From: CAZUSO01 sp964622775
GTDB taxonomy: Bacteria > Bacteroidota > Bacteroidia > Chitinophagales > Chitinophagaceae
Direction of reading: 5' to 3'
DNA: 30,630 nucleotides
NCBI GenBank assembly: GCA_964622775.1
Contig: CAZUSO010000035.1
Coordinates: 1-30,630, forward strand
Within the stretch, counting starts at the first letter, position 1; each line of letters begins with the position of its first letter. A program made the position numbers and the translations under genes. Shown here one piece after another: positions 1 to 8,263 of the stretch. Under the pieces are notes generated by a model. It ran no database searches. It was not told the origin of the DNA and saw nothing but the letters and a program-made list of their open reading frames with translations.

Positions 1-40
1 GGGGCGTATTCCAAATTTTCGCAGCCATATACTCCTTTTT

Positions 41-97
41 GTTATTCCGTAGGAATCCAAAGGACGTGTATAGATGCTTTCAGCATGACAGAGGGGA
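41..97 (+). repeat. dispersed intergenic repeat, copy 1
   Basis: This noncoding stretch downstream of dapB holds the 14-bp palindromic core ATTCCGTAGGAATC (44-57), followed by a second conserved block, ATGCTTTCAGCATGACAGAGGGG. The same two blocks recur in opposite orientation upstream of dapB (929-992), and the second block recurs alone near 30152-30178. It resembles a small non-autonomous or REP-like intergenic element. No ORF was found in it. Confidence 0.5.
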
Positions 98-165
98 TTG
101 TAGGGATGTTCTCATTAGCGAATTTTTTTTTTAGCACAATTCCTGGAACCCGCCTGAACGCATGG

Positions 166-882
166 CTATAGCTTCAGGACATCCTTCATGGTAAAAACTC
201 CGGTCTTATCTTTTATAAATTCTGCGGTCAGCACAGCGCCCAGGGCAAAGCCTTCGCGGCTGAACGCGGTATGTTTAATCTCAATGCTGTCCACCGAAGA
301 TTGGTACTGCACACTATGGGTTCCGGGCACATTGGCTATCCGGTGGGAAACAACGGGAACATACCCGGGATTATTCGTGGCTTCTCCTGTCCAGCCGGAT
401 TTATGTTCCAGGTGGTCTATCGCCTGTTCGGCAAGTGTGATGGCGGTACCGGAAGGCGCATCTTTTTTTTCGGTATGATGTGTTTCTTCGAGCTGGATTA
501 CATATTCCGGATGGCCGTTCATCAGTTTTGCCAGGTATTTGTTCAGTTCAAAAAACAAGTTAACCCCTACACTGAAATTAGAGGCCCAGATAAAGGCGCC
601 ATGGTGCTGCATGCAAATTACCTTTGCTTTTTCCAGATGCTGCTGCCATCCGGTGGAGCCGCAAACCACCGGCACACCAGACTCCAGGCATTTCCGCACA
701 TTTTCAAATGCAGAAACCGGAGCCGTAAATTCAATGGCTACATCGGCTTCCTGTAAGTTGTGCTGTTGGAGATCATCAGGATTTTCACTGTTTATTTTCA
801 GGACAATGGTATGCCCGCGTTGCAAAGCAACCGTTTCAATGGCTTTGCCCATTTTCCCGTAACCGATCAACGCAATTTTCAT
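166..882 (-). CDS. dapB: 4-hydroxy-tetrahydrodipicolinate reductase DapB
   Basis: This cytoplasmic enzyme reduces the DapA product with NAD(P)H in the diaminopimelate/lysine pathway. The 238-residue protein begins with the Rossmann dinucleotide motif GYGKMG (residues 7-12). It has CGSTGW at 74-79 and SNFSVGVNLF at 101-110. The family signature with the catalytic histidines and lysine, HHTEKKDAPSGT, lies at 135-146, and SREGFALGA near 208-216 closes the tetramerisation and substrate region. It is shorter than the roughly 270 residues of enterobacterial DapB, which is usual for Bacteroidota. The ATG at 882 directly precedes the Rossmann strand, so the start is clear. It stands alone, with no other lysine-pathway gene nearby, and is flanked by inverted copies of an intergenic repeat. 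Confidence 0.96.
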   Translation of the reverse strand: MKIALIGYGKMGKAIETVALQRGHTIVLKINSENPDDLQQHNLQEADVAIEFTAPVSAFENVRKCLESGVPVVCGSTGWQQHLEKAKVICMQHHGAFIWASNFSVGVNLFFELNKYLAKLMNGHPEYVIQLEETHHTEKKDAPSGTAITLAEQAIDHLEHKSGWTGEATNNPGYVPVVSHRIANVPGTHSVQYQSSVDSIEIKHTAFSREGFALGAVLTAEFIKDKTGVFTMKDVLKL

Positions 883-928
883 TTGATTGTGTATTATTTG
901 TCTGAATCAGGATTTTCAATTATTCACG

Positions 929-992
929 CCCCATTGTCACGCTGCAGGCATCTTCTCACAGCATCCGTCTTTTTAGATTCCTACGGAATGAC
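929..992 (-). repeat. dispersed intergenic repeat, copy 2 (inverted)
   Basis: Read on the minus strand, this stretch upstream of dapB gives GTCATTCCGTAGGAATCT and then, about 20 bases on, GATGCCTGCAGCGTGACAATGGGG. Both blocks match the copy at 41-97, with a few substitutions and a spacer difference of a few bases. The rest of the dapB upstream gap is AT-rich and has TCAATT-type short repeats (about 1010-1035). I see no clear dapB promoter. Confidence 0.5.
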
Positions 993-1042
993 CGTAATGT
1001 TCCATTTTCTATTTTCAATTCTCAATTGTACATTCAATAAAG

Positions 1043-4000
1043 CTACCGAATCAACGTCACATCGCCCTTTTTAGTTACGACTTTTCCGTCCACGAAACGA
1101 ATCTCTATCAGATAATTATATACCCCGGCTCCGGCTTCTTTGCCTGCATTGCCATAAGTGCCGTCCCATCCTACCTTGCTTTTTGCGGATGCAGTATAAA
1201 CAACATTGCCCCAGCGATTATAGATTCTGAACTGGTTCACAATATAGCCTGATTTATTATATAGTACGGGTCCAAAAAAGTCATTGATGCCGTCACCATT
1301 CGGGGAAAAGGCATTTGGCATCAAAAAGTCGGGAACCAGCGTATCAACAAATACGGTGACATTTGCCGTATCCAGACAGCCGGTCTCACTGATTGCAATA
1401 ACCTGATAACTGTGGGTTTGGTCAGGCTTGAAAGTCTGTTCGGGAAGGAACTGGTTTTCAAAAAGGTAAGCCGGCTCCCAGGAACTGGTGGTGTAATTCA
1501 CGTTTGCACTTGTGGTCAAAACCAGGTATTCCCCTTCTGCAATCGTATCTGCCGAAGAAGTAAGATCAAGCTGAAAATCTTCGACATGCACATTCACAAC
1601 ACGGATTACGCTGTCGCAGCCATGCACATCTTTAAAGGTATCAATCAATGTTGTATCGCTCAGGTAGGTTACGCCTTCAAATACGGTTTCATGACAACCG
1701 TTGGCAGGAAGCGTTACCCATGCAGGCTCGTTGATATATACGATGATATGGGTGGTGAGATAAACGCTGTCGCAGCCGAACTGGTTCAGGATGGTGTCCG
1801 TCACGGCAGCATCATGCGTATAGGTGATTCCCTGAAAAATCACATGGCCACATCCGGAAGAATCCGTGGATTCGGTTACCGGCGTTACGGGATTTACGAT
1901 GACATTGACCGTGCGGTAAACACTGTCGCAGCCAAGCGTTGTGGTAAAGGTATCCAGCAACACGGCAGACTGGGTGTAAGTTATTCCTTCAAACGATACA
2001 TCGCCGCAGCCCGAAGTATCCACTACTATCTCAACAGGTGTTTGAACGGTCAGGTTTAAGGTTACGATACTGTCGCAACCGGTGGCTACGGATGTGGTAT
2101 TATATACGGCAACGCTTGCTCCTCCCTGGGTTACGTTGATGCCATTCCACAAAAAAGGCAACTGGTCTGCGCATTTTGTTATCGAAACGGTCTTATAGAT
2201 TGTGGGTATTACACTCAGGTTGAGTGTGACAATAGAATCGCAACCATTCAGGCCGGTCGTGGTATATACCGCTGCCGCATTACCTCCCGTATTCACAGTT
2301 ATTCCATTCCAGTAATAAGGCAATTGCGACTGGCAAATCGTTTGAGGGACGATTGTGGTTTGCACCGGCTTCACATAAAGGTTAAGCGTCACGATGCTGT
2401 CGCAGCCTAATACGGTATTGGCATTATAAACCGCGGCGTTCGGGCCTCCGGCATTTACCGTAATACCGTTCCATACCCACGGAAACTCATTGGCACAGAG
2501 GGTATCATAAACAGTCGTTGTTTTGGAAGGATTCACGGTTAAGTTTAGTGTTACTACACTGTCGCATCCTGTAGCGGTAACGGTGCTGTACTGAGCTATA
2601 TTATTGGTCGTTACAGACCCGGCCGGAATCGTTATTCCATTCCAGATAAAAGGCAATTGACTGGTACATTTGGTCAGATAGACCGTAGTAGTTTGAATCG
2701 GTGTAACCGTTAGATTGAGCGTAGCGGTTGAGTCGCAACCCGCAGCGGACGTGGTATTAAAAACGGCAACTCCGGTGCCGGCTGCAGTCACGATAATTCC
2801 ATTCCAGACATAGGGCAACTGATTCGTGCAAATAGTTTGATTTACGGTAGCGTTGACCGGTTGAAGCACGATCACGTTAAGCGTTACATTGGAGTCGCAT
2901 CCTGCCGCAGTAGCGGTGGAATAGGTTGCCACGCCATTTCCCCCGCTGGAAACAGTAAAGCCGTTCCAGGTGAAGGGCATTTGGTCTGCACACCTGGTCA
3001 AAGTAACGGTTGAATTAATTGATGGCGTTATGGTCAGGTTCAGGACAGTCACCGAATCGCAGCCGCCCGTACTGGTAGTGGTGTAGTTAGCGGCATTTGC
3101 CCCGCCGGAATTTACCGTGATGCCATTCCATACGAAAGGCAGCTGTGCAGCACATTTGGTCATATAGACGGTATCCTTCAGTTTGGGCACTTTAAAGCTG
3201 AGTTGTGCCGGTGTCTGCAAAGGATTATTGCATAAATCGAGCAGGGTATTGCCGTCGCTGCCCTGCTGGGCATGTACTACATAATTTCCAGGCTGGAGCG
3301 CCGGGGAGAAGGTCAGTTTCACCCGATCGGTATATCCGTTGCTCCCGCTACAGTTAATGCCGGCAGCGCCGGATATAGTGCCACCTGGAGTCAGGTAAAA
3401 ATCACTTCCGTTTGTGGCAATCGAACTGCATTTTACTTCTTCACTTAACTGGATAATAATTTCATTCTTATAATTACACACCGGCTTTTTTACACTGTCC
3501 ATCGTCGGATATCCTGAGCTGTTAAAAGTAGCGGTGGAGCCGGAAAAATTAATGGTAAAACCGGAAGAGGGTCCGCCGGTATTGTAATTTCCAAAATTAT
3601 TAATCATGATATAATAGGTCTGACCGGCAAGGGCATCAATATACCGGCAGTTGGAATTACCGAAAGTTCCGCCCTGCACATAATAATAAGGAGATGCCAT
3701 GCTCAAACCCACGGCGCCGTTCACATTACTGCCCGGCTGATTATTGTTGAAATTGCAACGAATTACATTGTTATAGCTGATATTGTTACAATTTACTCCC
3801 GTGGCATCAATTACGGCAAAGTCATAATCATCCTGGGCAGATACTGGTGTGATGGTAAAAACCATGGTCCCGCTGGTGCTTACCACTAATTTCAGCCAGA
3901 CGGAATTTTCTTCTCCGCTTCCGCAGGGCGTGCCGTCAATATCAATGGTAGAGCCTGTTCCCTGATAACTGTACGGAGAGCTAAACTGGGTGCCGCAAAG

Positions 4001-4120
4001 CTGCAGGGCATTGCATACATTTTGCTCCGGCTGATTCGGAGCCAGCAATTGCGCGTGAATCTCAGTTGCAGCCAACAATACAGCCATTGCACTGAAGATA
4101 TAGTTTCTGATAAGCGTCAT
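1043..4120 (-). CDS. repeat-rich T9SS type B cargo protein (gliding-motility C-terminal domain)
   Basis: This is a large exported, probably surface-attached or secreted protein of 1025 residues. A signal peptide ends near residue 24 (…ATEIHAQ). Residues about 35-195 form a beta-rich domain of a kind common at the N-terminus of such proteins. Residues about 310-692 hold seven repeats of about 54 residues, each with an early Cys, a central W-N-G and a closing GCDS. Residues about 700-845 hold three shorter repeats with GxxFEGITY-like cores and the same GCDS end. The C-terminus, from PNAFSPNGDGIND (about 936-948) through YNRWGNVVY to the final DVTLIR, is the CHU_C/T9SS type B sorting domain. The ligand is unknown; adhesin-like or matrix roles are inference. 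A 160-bp gap to dapB and a 76-bp gap to thiL suggest a separate transcript. Confidence 0.9.
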   Translation of the reverse strand: MTLIRNYIFSAMAVLLAATEIHAQLLAPNQPEQNVCNALQLCGTQFSSPYSYQGTGSTIDIDGTPCGSGEENSVWLKLVVSTSGTMVFTITPVSAQDDYDFAVIDATGVNCNNISYNNVIRCNFNNNQPGSNVNGAVGLSMASPYYYVQGGTFGNSNCRYIDALAGQTYYIMINNFGNYNTGGPSSGFTINFSGSTATFNSSGYPTMDSVKKPVCNYKNEIIIQLSEEVKCSSIATNGSDFYLTPGGTISGAAGINCSGSNGYTDRVKLTFSPALQPGNYVVHAQQGSDGNTLLDLCNNPLQTPAQLSFKVPKLKDTVYMTKCAAQLPFVWNGITVNSGGANAANYTTTSTGGCDSVTVLNLTITPSINSTVTLTRCADQMPFTWNGFTVSSGGNGVATYSTATAAGCDSNVTLNVIVLQPVNATVNQTICTNQLPYVWNGIIVTAAGTGVAVFNTTSAAGCDSTATLNLTVTPIQTTTVYLTKCTSQLPFIWNGITIPAGSVTTNNIAQYSTVTATGCDSVVTLNLTVNPSKTTTVYDTLCANEFPWVWNGITVNAGGPNAAVYNANTVLGCDSIVTLNLYVKPVQTTIVPQTICQSQLPYYWNGITVNTGGNAAAVYTTTGLNGCDSIVTLNLSVIPTIYKTVSITKCADQLPFLWNGINVTQGGASVAVYNTTSVATGCDSIVTLNLTVQTPVEIVVDTSGCGDVSFEGITYTQSAVLLDTFTTTLGCDSVYRTVNVIVNPVTPVTESTDSSGCGHVIFQGITYTHDAAVTDTILNQFGCDSVYLTTHIIVYINEPAWVTLPANGCHETVFEGVTYLSDTTLIDTFKDVHGCDSVIRVVNVHVEDFQLDLTSSADTIAEGEYLVLTTSANVNYTTSSWEPAYLFENQFLPEQTFKPDQTHSYQVIAISETGCLDTANVTVFVDTLVPDFLMPNAFSPNGDGINDFFGPVLYNKSGYIVNQFRIYNRWGNVVYTASAKSKVGWDGTYGNAGKEAGAGVYNYLIEIRFVDGKVVTKKGDVTLIR
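1586..3190 (-). repeat. internal tandem repeats of the T9SS type B protein
   Basis: Ten degenerate coding repeats lie in this stretch. The GCDS motif falls near residues 353, 407, 461, 518, 572, 627 and 681, a spacing of 54-57 residues or roughly 162 bp. It then falls near 730, 782 and 834, a spacing of about 50. The first seven units carry W-N-G and two cysteines each; the last three are a shorter subtype. The DNA units are clearly diverged, so this is an old protein-repeat array and not a recent DNA expansion. Confidence 0.85.
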
Positions 4121-4196
4121 AAAAGATAAATGAAAAACGCTGGTTATAAAAGATTAGCGGGTCTTGATGAATTTGTCGCCTTTGTCCTACAAGATG

Positions 4197-5231
4197 TCAG
4201 GAGCCGAACGCAACCCATCCTTGTGCTGTTAATACATGTTTATTGCCTTTCCGGGTAATGAGTTGCGCGCCTTCCTCTGCTGCTGTCATGTATCCGATAA
4301 CACTGATCTTTTCCGTCATCCGTATTTTATCATAAGCTTCCTGGCTTACCGTAAATAACAATTCATAATCTTCGCCGCCACTCAGGGCACAGGCCGTTGG
4401 GTCTATATTGAATTTAAACGCAGTTTCCCGGGTTTCATTATGGAACGGGATTTTATCTTCATACAGCACACAGCCCAGATTGCTCTGTTTACAGATATGC
4501 AGGATTTCAGAGCTGAGTCCGTCACTGATGTCCATCATTGCAGTTGGTACTACCTGTTCAGCCGCCAGCCAGTCAATAATATCCAGCCGGGCTTCGGGCT
4601 TCAGAAAGCGACCGATCACATAAGCATTGCCTTCCAGATCCGGTTGTATTGCCGGGCTTTCAAGGAATATCTTTTTTTCCCGTTCTAATAATTGCAGTCC
4701 CAGATATGCTGCACCTAAGTCGCCCGTAACGCATAACAGATCATTTTTTTGTGCACCGCTCCTGGTCACATACTGGTCCGGTGTCACTTCTCCAATGGCG
4801 GTAATACTGATTATAAAACCTTTTTGCGAGCTGGTGGTGTCGCCTCCGATAAGGTCAACCTGGTAGGTGTCGCAGGCCGCATATACTCCGTTATAAAATT
4901 CATTGAGCGCCTCCACGGAGAAACGGTTGCTGATGCCTATGCTGAGGGTAATATGTGTGGGAGTGGCATTCATGGCGCAAATATCTGACACATTCACCGC
5001 CACAGCCTTAAAGCCTAAGTGTTTAAGCGGCGTGTACATCAAATCAAAATGTACGCCCTCCACCAGCATGTCGGTTGTGATAACGGATTGTTTCCCGGAC
5101 TGGTCGATCACTGCGGCATCATCGCCAATGCTAAGCAGCGTTCCGGCACGGCGGGTTTCATTATTTTTAGTCAGATGCTCAATCAATCCGAATTCTCCAA
5201 GTGTGCTGATTTCCGTGCGTTGATTATCCAT
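4197..5231 (-). CDS. thiL: thiamine-monophosphate kinase ThiL
   Basis: ThiL phosphorylates thiamine monophosphate to the cofactor thiamine diphosphate with ATP in the cytoplasm. The chosen start gives 344 residues. The family motifs are all present: IGDDAAV (35-41), TTDMLVEGVHF (52-62), NVSDICAMNA (80-89), GGDTT (129-133), DISDGLSSEI (234-243) and SGGEDYELLF (284-293). A longer ORF opens at 5399, but the extra 56 residues lie inside the upstream glycosyltransferase gene and do not resemble ThiL. The ATG at 5231 overlaps the end of that gene by 8 bp (ATGGATAA), so the two are probably translationally coupled. No other thiamine genes are present. Confidence 0.95.
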   Translation of the reverse strand: MDNQRTEISTLGEFGLIEHLTKNNETRRAGTLLSIGDDAAVIDQSGKQSVITTDMLVEGVHFDLMYTPLKHLGFKAVAVNVSDICAMNATPTHITLSIGISNRFSVEALNEFYNGVYAACDTYQVDLIGGDTTSSQKGFIISITAIGEVTPDQYVTRSGAQKNDLLCVTGDLGAAYLGLQLLEREKKIFLESPAIQPDLEGNAYVIGRFLKPEARLDIIDWLAAEQVVPTAMMDISDGLSSEILHICKQSNLGCVLYEDKIPFHNETRETAFKFNIDPTACALSGGEDYELLFTVSQEAYDKIRMTEKISVIGYMTAAEEGAQLITRKGNKHVLTAQGWVAFGS

Positions 5232-6426
5232 GATGTTGCTTTTGATTGATTTGCTGAATTTCCAGCAGATAATTTTCCAGGCGGGACGTAATGGAATTCC
5301 AGTCAAATTGTTCTGAAACAACCCGTTTCCCGGTTTCACCAATCGTTCTTCTTTGTGATTCCGATTCCAGCAGCGCGATGCAGCATTGTGCAAATTCATC
5401 CATAGTACTGGCGAGCACCGCTCCTTCCCCCGACTGTATATTTAAGCCATTGAATCCGATGTTATGGCTCACTACCGGCACGCCCATAGCCATTGCTTCG
5501 AGCACTTTATTTTGAGTGCCGGCACCAAAGCGAAGTGGCGCTACCACAATGGATGCCTTTCGGTACATATCACTCAGATTTTTGACAAAGCCCGTAACCG
5601 TTATCTTGTCTGATGCCAGCTGGAGTACTTTTTTAACCGGACGCTGACCGGCGATTACAAATTGTATGTCCGGGAATTGCTCTAAGATCTGTGGAAAAAT
5701 ATCCGTAGCAAAATACTCAACAGCATCCACATTGGGCGCATAATCCATATTGCCGGTAAATAAAATAATCTTATCCTGGTTGTAATGATGCTTTTCTTCG
5801 GAAAATACGGAAAGGTCAACACCATTTGGAAGAATATTTACATTATACAAATGATGCTCGTCCTGAAGGTATTTCCGGTCCTCGTTGGAGCAAACCAGCG
5901 CTTTGTCAAACTCCCGGATAATTTGTTCATAATGATATACGCGCCGAAACTCTGTATAAATAAAAGATCGTCTTAATCCCTGCCTGGATTTAACCCGTCG
6001 GCGCCAATACAGCGAATATGCATCGGGCAAATCCAGCAAACGCGGTATGTATTTTCGGTCTGCCCAATACTGAGCCATACGCAGATGCTGTACGTGCACT
6101 GCATCAAATTGATGCTGTGCCAGCAAAGCGTCAATTTTTCCAGACATTTTAGAAGAAGAAAAATAACGTACCTGAAAGGGTTCGCTGCGAAAAAATGCCG
6201 TTAAGCAATTCCAGTATGACTGTATTTTCGGCAGAGGAACCAGGTGAATTTCCTTGAAAATCTCCTGAAGCTGGGGAAGATATTGCAGATCGCTCTTATC
6301 CTGAAGGAAGGTGAGCAGATGCAGTTCGTGTTTTGCAGCCAGCCTTTTTGCGAGATGATAAATTTTCAGTTTATCACCCCTGTATGGTGGGTAAGGAAAT
6401 CTGTTGGCGGCAAACAATATCTTCAT
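5224..6426 (-). CDS. glycosyltransferase family 4-like (GT-B fold)
   Basis: This is a 400-residue cytoplasmic glycosyltransferase that would transfer a sugar from an activated donor; donor and acceptor cannot be read from the sequence. The N-terminus (ILFAANRFPYPPYRGDK, residues 3-19) matches the acceptor-domain start of the group called sugar transferase, PEP-CTERM/EpsH1 system associated. The C-terminal donor domain has ILFTGNMDYAPNVDA (about 221-235) and APLRFGAGTQNKVLEAMAMG (296-315), which carries the conserved Glu of the GT4 E-x7-E region. No exosortase or polysaccharide cluster is nearby, so the EpsH1 link is only a family label. It is the first gene of a two-gene unit with thiL, and a good promoter match lies upstream at 6491-6520. 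Confidence 0.85.
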   Translation of the reverse strand: MKILFAANRFPYPPYRGDKLKIYHLAKRLAAKHELHLLTFLQDKSDLQYLPQLQEIFKEIHLVPLPKIQSYWNCLTAFFRSEPFQVRYFSSSKMSGKIDALLAQHQFDAVHVQHLRMAQYWADRKYIPRLLDLPDAYSLYWRRRVKSRQGLRRSFIYTEFRRVYHYEQIIREFDKALVCSNEDRKYLQDEHHLYNVNILPNGVDLSVFSEEKHHYNQDKIILFTGNMDYAPNVDAVEYFATDIFPQILEQFPDIQFVIAGQRPVKKVLQLASDKITVTGFVKNLSDMYRKASIVVAPLRFGAGTQNKVLEAMAMGVPVVSHNIGFNGLNIQSGEGAVLASTMDEFAQCCIALLESESQRRTIGETGKRVVSEQFDWNSITSRLENYLLEIQQINQKQHHG

Positions 6427-6490
6427 TTAGATAACATAAGAATTCTCGTGAACGACGGGCGCCGTCTGCAGCCCGGTCTTTAATCCGGTT

Positions 6491-6520
6491 CAAAAATAAT
6501 GGCTAATGATCTAATTTCAA
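6491..6520 (-). promoter_or_regulatory. predicted Bacteroidota promoter of the glycosyltransferase-thiL unit
   Basis: On the minus strand the -33 element TTG (6520-6518) and the -7 box TATTTTTG (6498-6491) are separated by 19 bp, which fits the consensus TTTG-N19-TAnnTTTG. The -33 element lies inside the end of ribBA. Transcription would start near 6484, some 60 bases before the ATG. This is a consensus match only. Confidence 0.5.
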
Positions 6521-7711
6521 TATCTCATGATTCAGCTTATCCCGTTTTGTTTTCAAATAAAATTCGTTGAAAGGGTTGGGCTTTACTTCAATGGGAACGG
6601 TTTCCACAATTTCAATCCCATAACCCAGCAATCCGGCCCGTTTCCGGGGATTATTGCTCATCAGCTTCAGTTTGGTAATATTCAGATAACGTAATATCTG
6701 AGCGCCTACTCCGTAGTCCCGTTCGTCCATCTTAAAGCCTAAAGCAAGATTGGCTTCTACCGTATCTTTCCCTTCTTCCTGCAATTTATAAGCTTTCAGT
6801 TTGTTCAGCAAACCGATGCCTCTTCCTTCCTGGTTCATGTATAACACACAGCCTTTCCCTTCCCGTTCAACCATTTCCATGGCCATTTGAAGCTGATCAC
6901 CGCAGTCGCAGCGCAGGGAATGCAGGATGTCGCCCGTAAAGCAGGAGCTGTGCACGCGAGTCAGCACCGGCTCATCTTTTTCCCAGGAACCTTTGATCAG
7001 TGCCAGATGAAGCTCTCCCGTATTTTTCTGCCGGAAAGCGACCAGATTAAACATACCGTGCTTGGTGGGCATATTCACTCTTACTTCTTCTTCTATCAGA
7101 CTTTCTTTTTGTAAACGGTATTCAATAAGATCTTTGATTGAAATTATTTTCAAATCAAACTTTTCGGCAATGACCATTAACTCCGGCAGGCGCGCCATCG
7201 TACCATCATCGTTCATGATCTCTACCAGCACACCGGCGGGTTTGAAGCCTGCCAGGCGGGCTAAATCCACTGTGGCTTCGGTATGGCCGGTACGGCGTAA
7301 AACACCGCCCTGCCTTGCCCGCAAGGGGAAAATATGGCCGGGGCGCCCTAAATCTTCCGGTTTGGTATTCGGGTCAACTAAAGCCTGCACTGTTTTGGCA
7401 CGGTCCTGTGCGGAAATGCCCGTTGTGCAGCCATGCCCCAACAAGTCAATGGAAACGGTAAATGGTGTTTGATGCAATACCGTATTGTTTTCCACCATCA
7501 GGTTCAGGTTCAGCGCAGCCGCACGGGATTCCGTAACCGGTGCACAAATCAGTCCGCGCCCGTATTTCGACATAAAATTAATAATCTCCGGGGTCACGTT
7601 TTCGGCAGCGGTCACAAAATCTCCTTCGTTTTCGCGATCTTCGTCATCTACAACAATTATGAGCTTTCCTTTCCTGATATCTTCCAGCGCATCTTCAATT
7701 CTGTCCAACAT
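6503..7711 (-). CDS. ribBA: bifunctional 3,4-dihydroxy-2-butanone-4-phosphate synthase / GTP cyclohydrolase II
   Basis: RibBA makes both riboflavin precursors, from ribulose 5-phosphate and from GTP. The 402-residue protein has the RibB domain first. This shows the acidic metal loop DDEDRENEGD (22-31), HGCTTGIS (93-100), GRPGHIFPL (122-130) and RTGHTEA (140-146). The RibA domain starts near 208. It has zinc ligands C257, C268 and C270 in SCFTGDILHSLRCDCG, then NQEGRGIGL (293-301), DERDYGVGAQIL (329-340) and a C-terminal SNNPRKRAGL (352-361). Both halves look catalytically intact. The start at 7711 lies just before the family's usual N-terminus (IEDALEDIRKGK). No FMN riboswitch was recognised in the leader, which would be only about 30 bases from the predicted promoter. 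Confidence 0.97.
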   Translation of the reverse strand: MLDRIEDALEDIRKGKLIIVVDDEDRENEGDFVTAAENVTPEIINFMSKYGRGLICAPVTESRAAALNLNLMVENNTVLHQTPFTVSIDLLGHGCTTGISAQDRAKTVQALVDPNTKPEDLGRPGHIFPLRARQGGVLRRTGHTEATVDLARLAGFKPAGVLVEIMNDDGTMARLPELMVIAEKFDLKIISIKDLIEYRLQKESLIEEEVRVNMPTKHGMFNLVAFRQKNTGELHLALIKGSWEKDEPVLTRVHSSCFTGDILHSLRCDCGDQLQMAMEMVEREGKGCVLYMNQEGRGIGLLNKLKAYKLQEEGKDTVEANLALGFKMDERDYGVGAQILRYLNITKLKLMSNNPRKRAGLLGYGIEIVETVPIEVKPNPFNEFYLKTKRDKLNHEILKLDH

Positions 7712-7748
7712 AATATTTTCTTTTTAATAAAAAACTAAATTCAGGGGG

Positions 7749-7778
7749 CAAAGTTACGGGATTATTGTGGCTTGGCAG
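7749..7778 (-). promoter_or_regulatory. predicted promoter of ribBA
   Basis: The minus strand has TAACTTTG (7756-7749), a perfect TAnnTTTG -7 box. Nineteen bases upstream is CTG (7778-7776), a weak -33 match. Transcription would start near 7742, 30 bases before the ribBA ATG. Confidence 0.4.
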
Positions 7779-7809
7779 ACTTAATGCAACAGGATATGGA
7801 ATAATTTTA

Positions 7810-7840
7810 TTGGCAGATAATAAAAAAGCGATTATCTTTG
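7810..7840 (+). promoter_or_regulatory. predicted promoter of the tRNA-Trp-secE-nusG unit
   Basis: TTG at 7810-7812 and TATCTTTG at 7833-7840, with a 20-bp spacer, match the Bacteroidota -33/-7 consensus. The transcript would begin near 7847, about 55 bases before the tRNA. The promoter is back to back with that of ribBA. Confidence 0.55.
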
Positions 7841-7901
7841 CGCACCTGATAGGGATAAGTCAAAAGTTATGTTCTTTTGACTTTTTATTTTCGTATCAAT
7901 T

Positions 7902-7972
7902 ACGGGTATAGTTCAATGGTAGAATAGAGGTCTCCAAAACCTTAGATCTGGGTTCGAATCCTAGTACCCGTG
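7902..7972 (+). tRNA. tRNA-Trp (anticodon CCA)
   Basis: A full cloverleaf can be folded by hand. The acceptor stem is ACGGGTA with TACCCGT. The anticodon stem GAGGT/ACCTT encloses loop CTCCAAA, with anticodon CCA at 7934-7936. The T arm is CTGGG-TTCGAAT-CCTAG. The discriminator base is G, as expected for bacterial tRNA-Trp. The 3' CCA is not encoded. Position directly before secE-nusG is the usual one for this tRNA in Bacteroidota. Confidence 0.96.
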
Positions 7973-8068
7973 CTGAATATTGCAAATTTTAATTGTAAAT
8001 AACTGACATTATTTTATCAGGCTGAGTTCCCTGAAATCTTTTAACTTCTCAACATCTTATTTAATACA

Positions 8069-8263
8069 ATGAGCAAATTCGGAAATTACATACAAGAAGC
8101 CTATGATGAGCTGGTGCATAAAGTGACCTGGCCATCATGGCCGGAGTTGCAGCAAACCACAGGAATTGTGCTGATAGGGCTCTTGATTACCACACTTTTT
8201 ATCCTCGGCATGGACACTGTTTCTGAACAAGTGATGAAGATAATATACGGTATGGTGGGCTAA
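8069..8263 (+). CDS. secE: preprotein translocase subunit SecE
   Basis: This is the single-span membrane clamp of the SecYEG channel. The 64-residue protein has the short bacterial architecture: an amphipathic N-terminal helix (YIQEAYDELVHKVTWPSWPE, with the conserved VTWPS at about 18-22) and one transmembrane segment (about 30-50, GIVLIGLLITTLFILGMDTV). Length and motif are typical. The gene follows tRNA-Trp by about 95 bp, and its TAA stop shares a base with the ATG of nusG (TAATG), so the two are translated together. Confidence 0.96.
   Translation: MSKFGNYIQEAYDELVHKVTWPSWPELQQTTGIVLIGLLITTLFILGMDTVSEQVMKIIYGMVG

Noticed and set aside
1412..2059. A 215-codon plus-strand ORF opposite the repeat protein gene
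   Set aside because: It lies wholly antisense to the repeat array and its residues mirror the repeats of the real gene. No start context or family is recognised.
1586..3190. Regularly spaced repeats that could suggest a CRISPR array
   Set aside because: The period is about 162 bp, the units are diverged and all lie in one long reading frame, so they are protein repeats.
5232..5399. Longer ThiL N-terminus
   Set aside because: The 56 extra residues overlap the glycosyltransferase coding sequence in another frame and do not resemble ThiL. The coupled ATG at 5231 fits the family length.
5224..6426. Exosortase/PEP-CTERM system suggested by the glycosyltransferase family name
   Set aside because: No exosortase, PEP-CTERM protein or polysaccharide gene cluster is present in the window.
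7712..7748. Possible FMN riboswitch ahead of ribBA
   Set aside because: The predicted leader is only about 30 bases, too short for the FMN aptamer, and none of its conserved blocks was seen.
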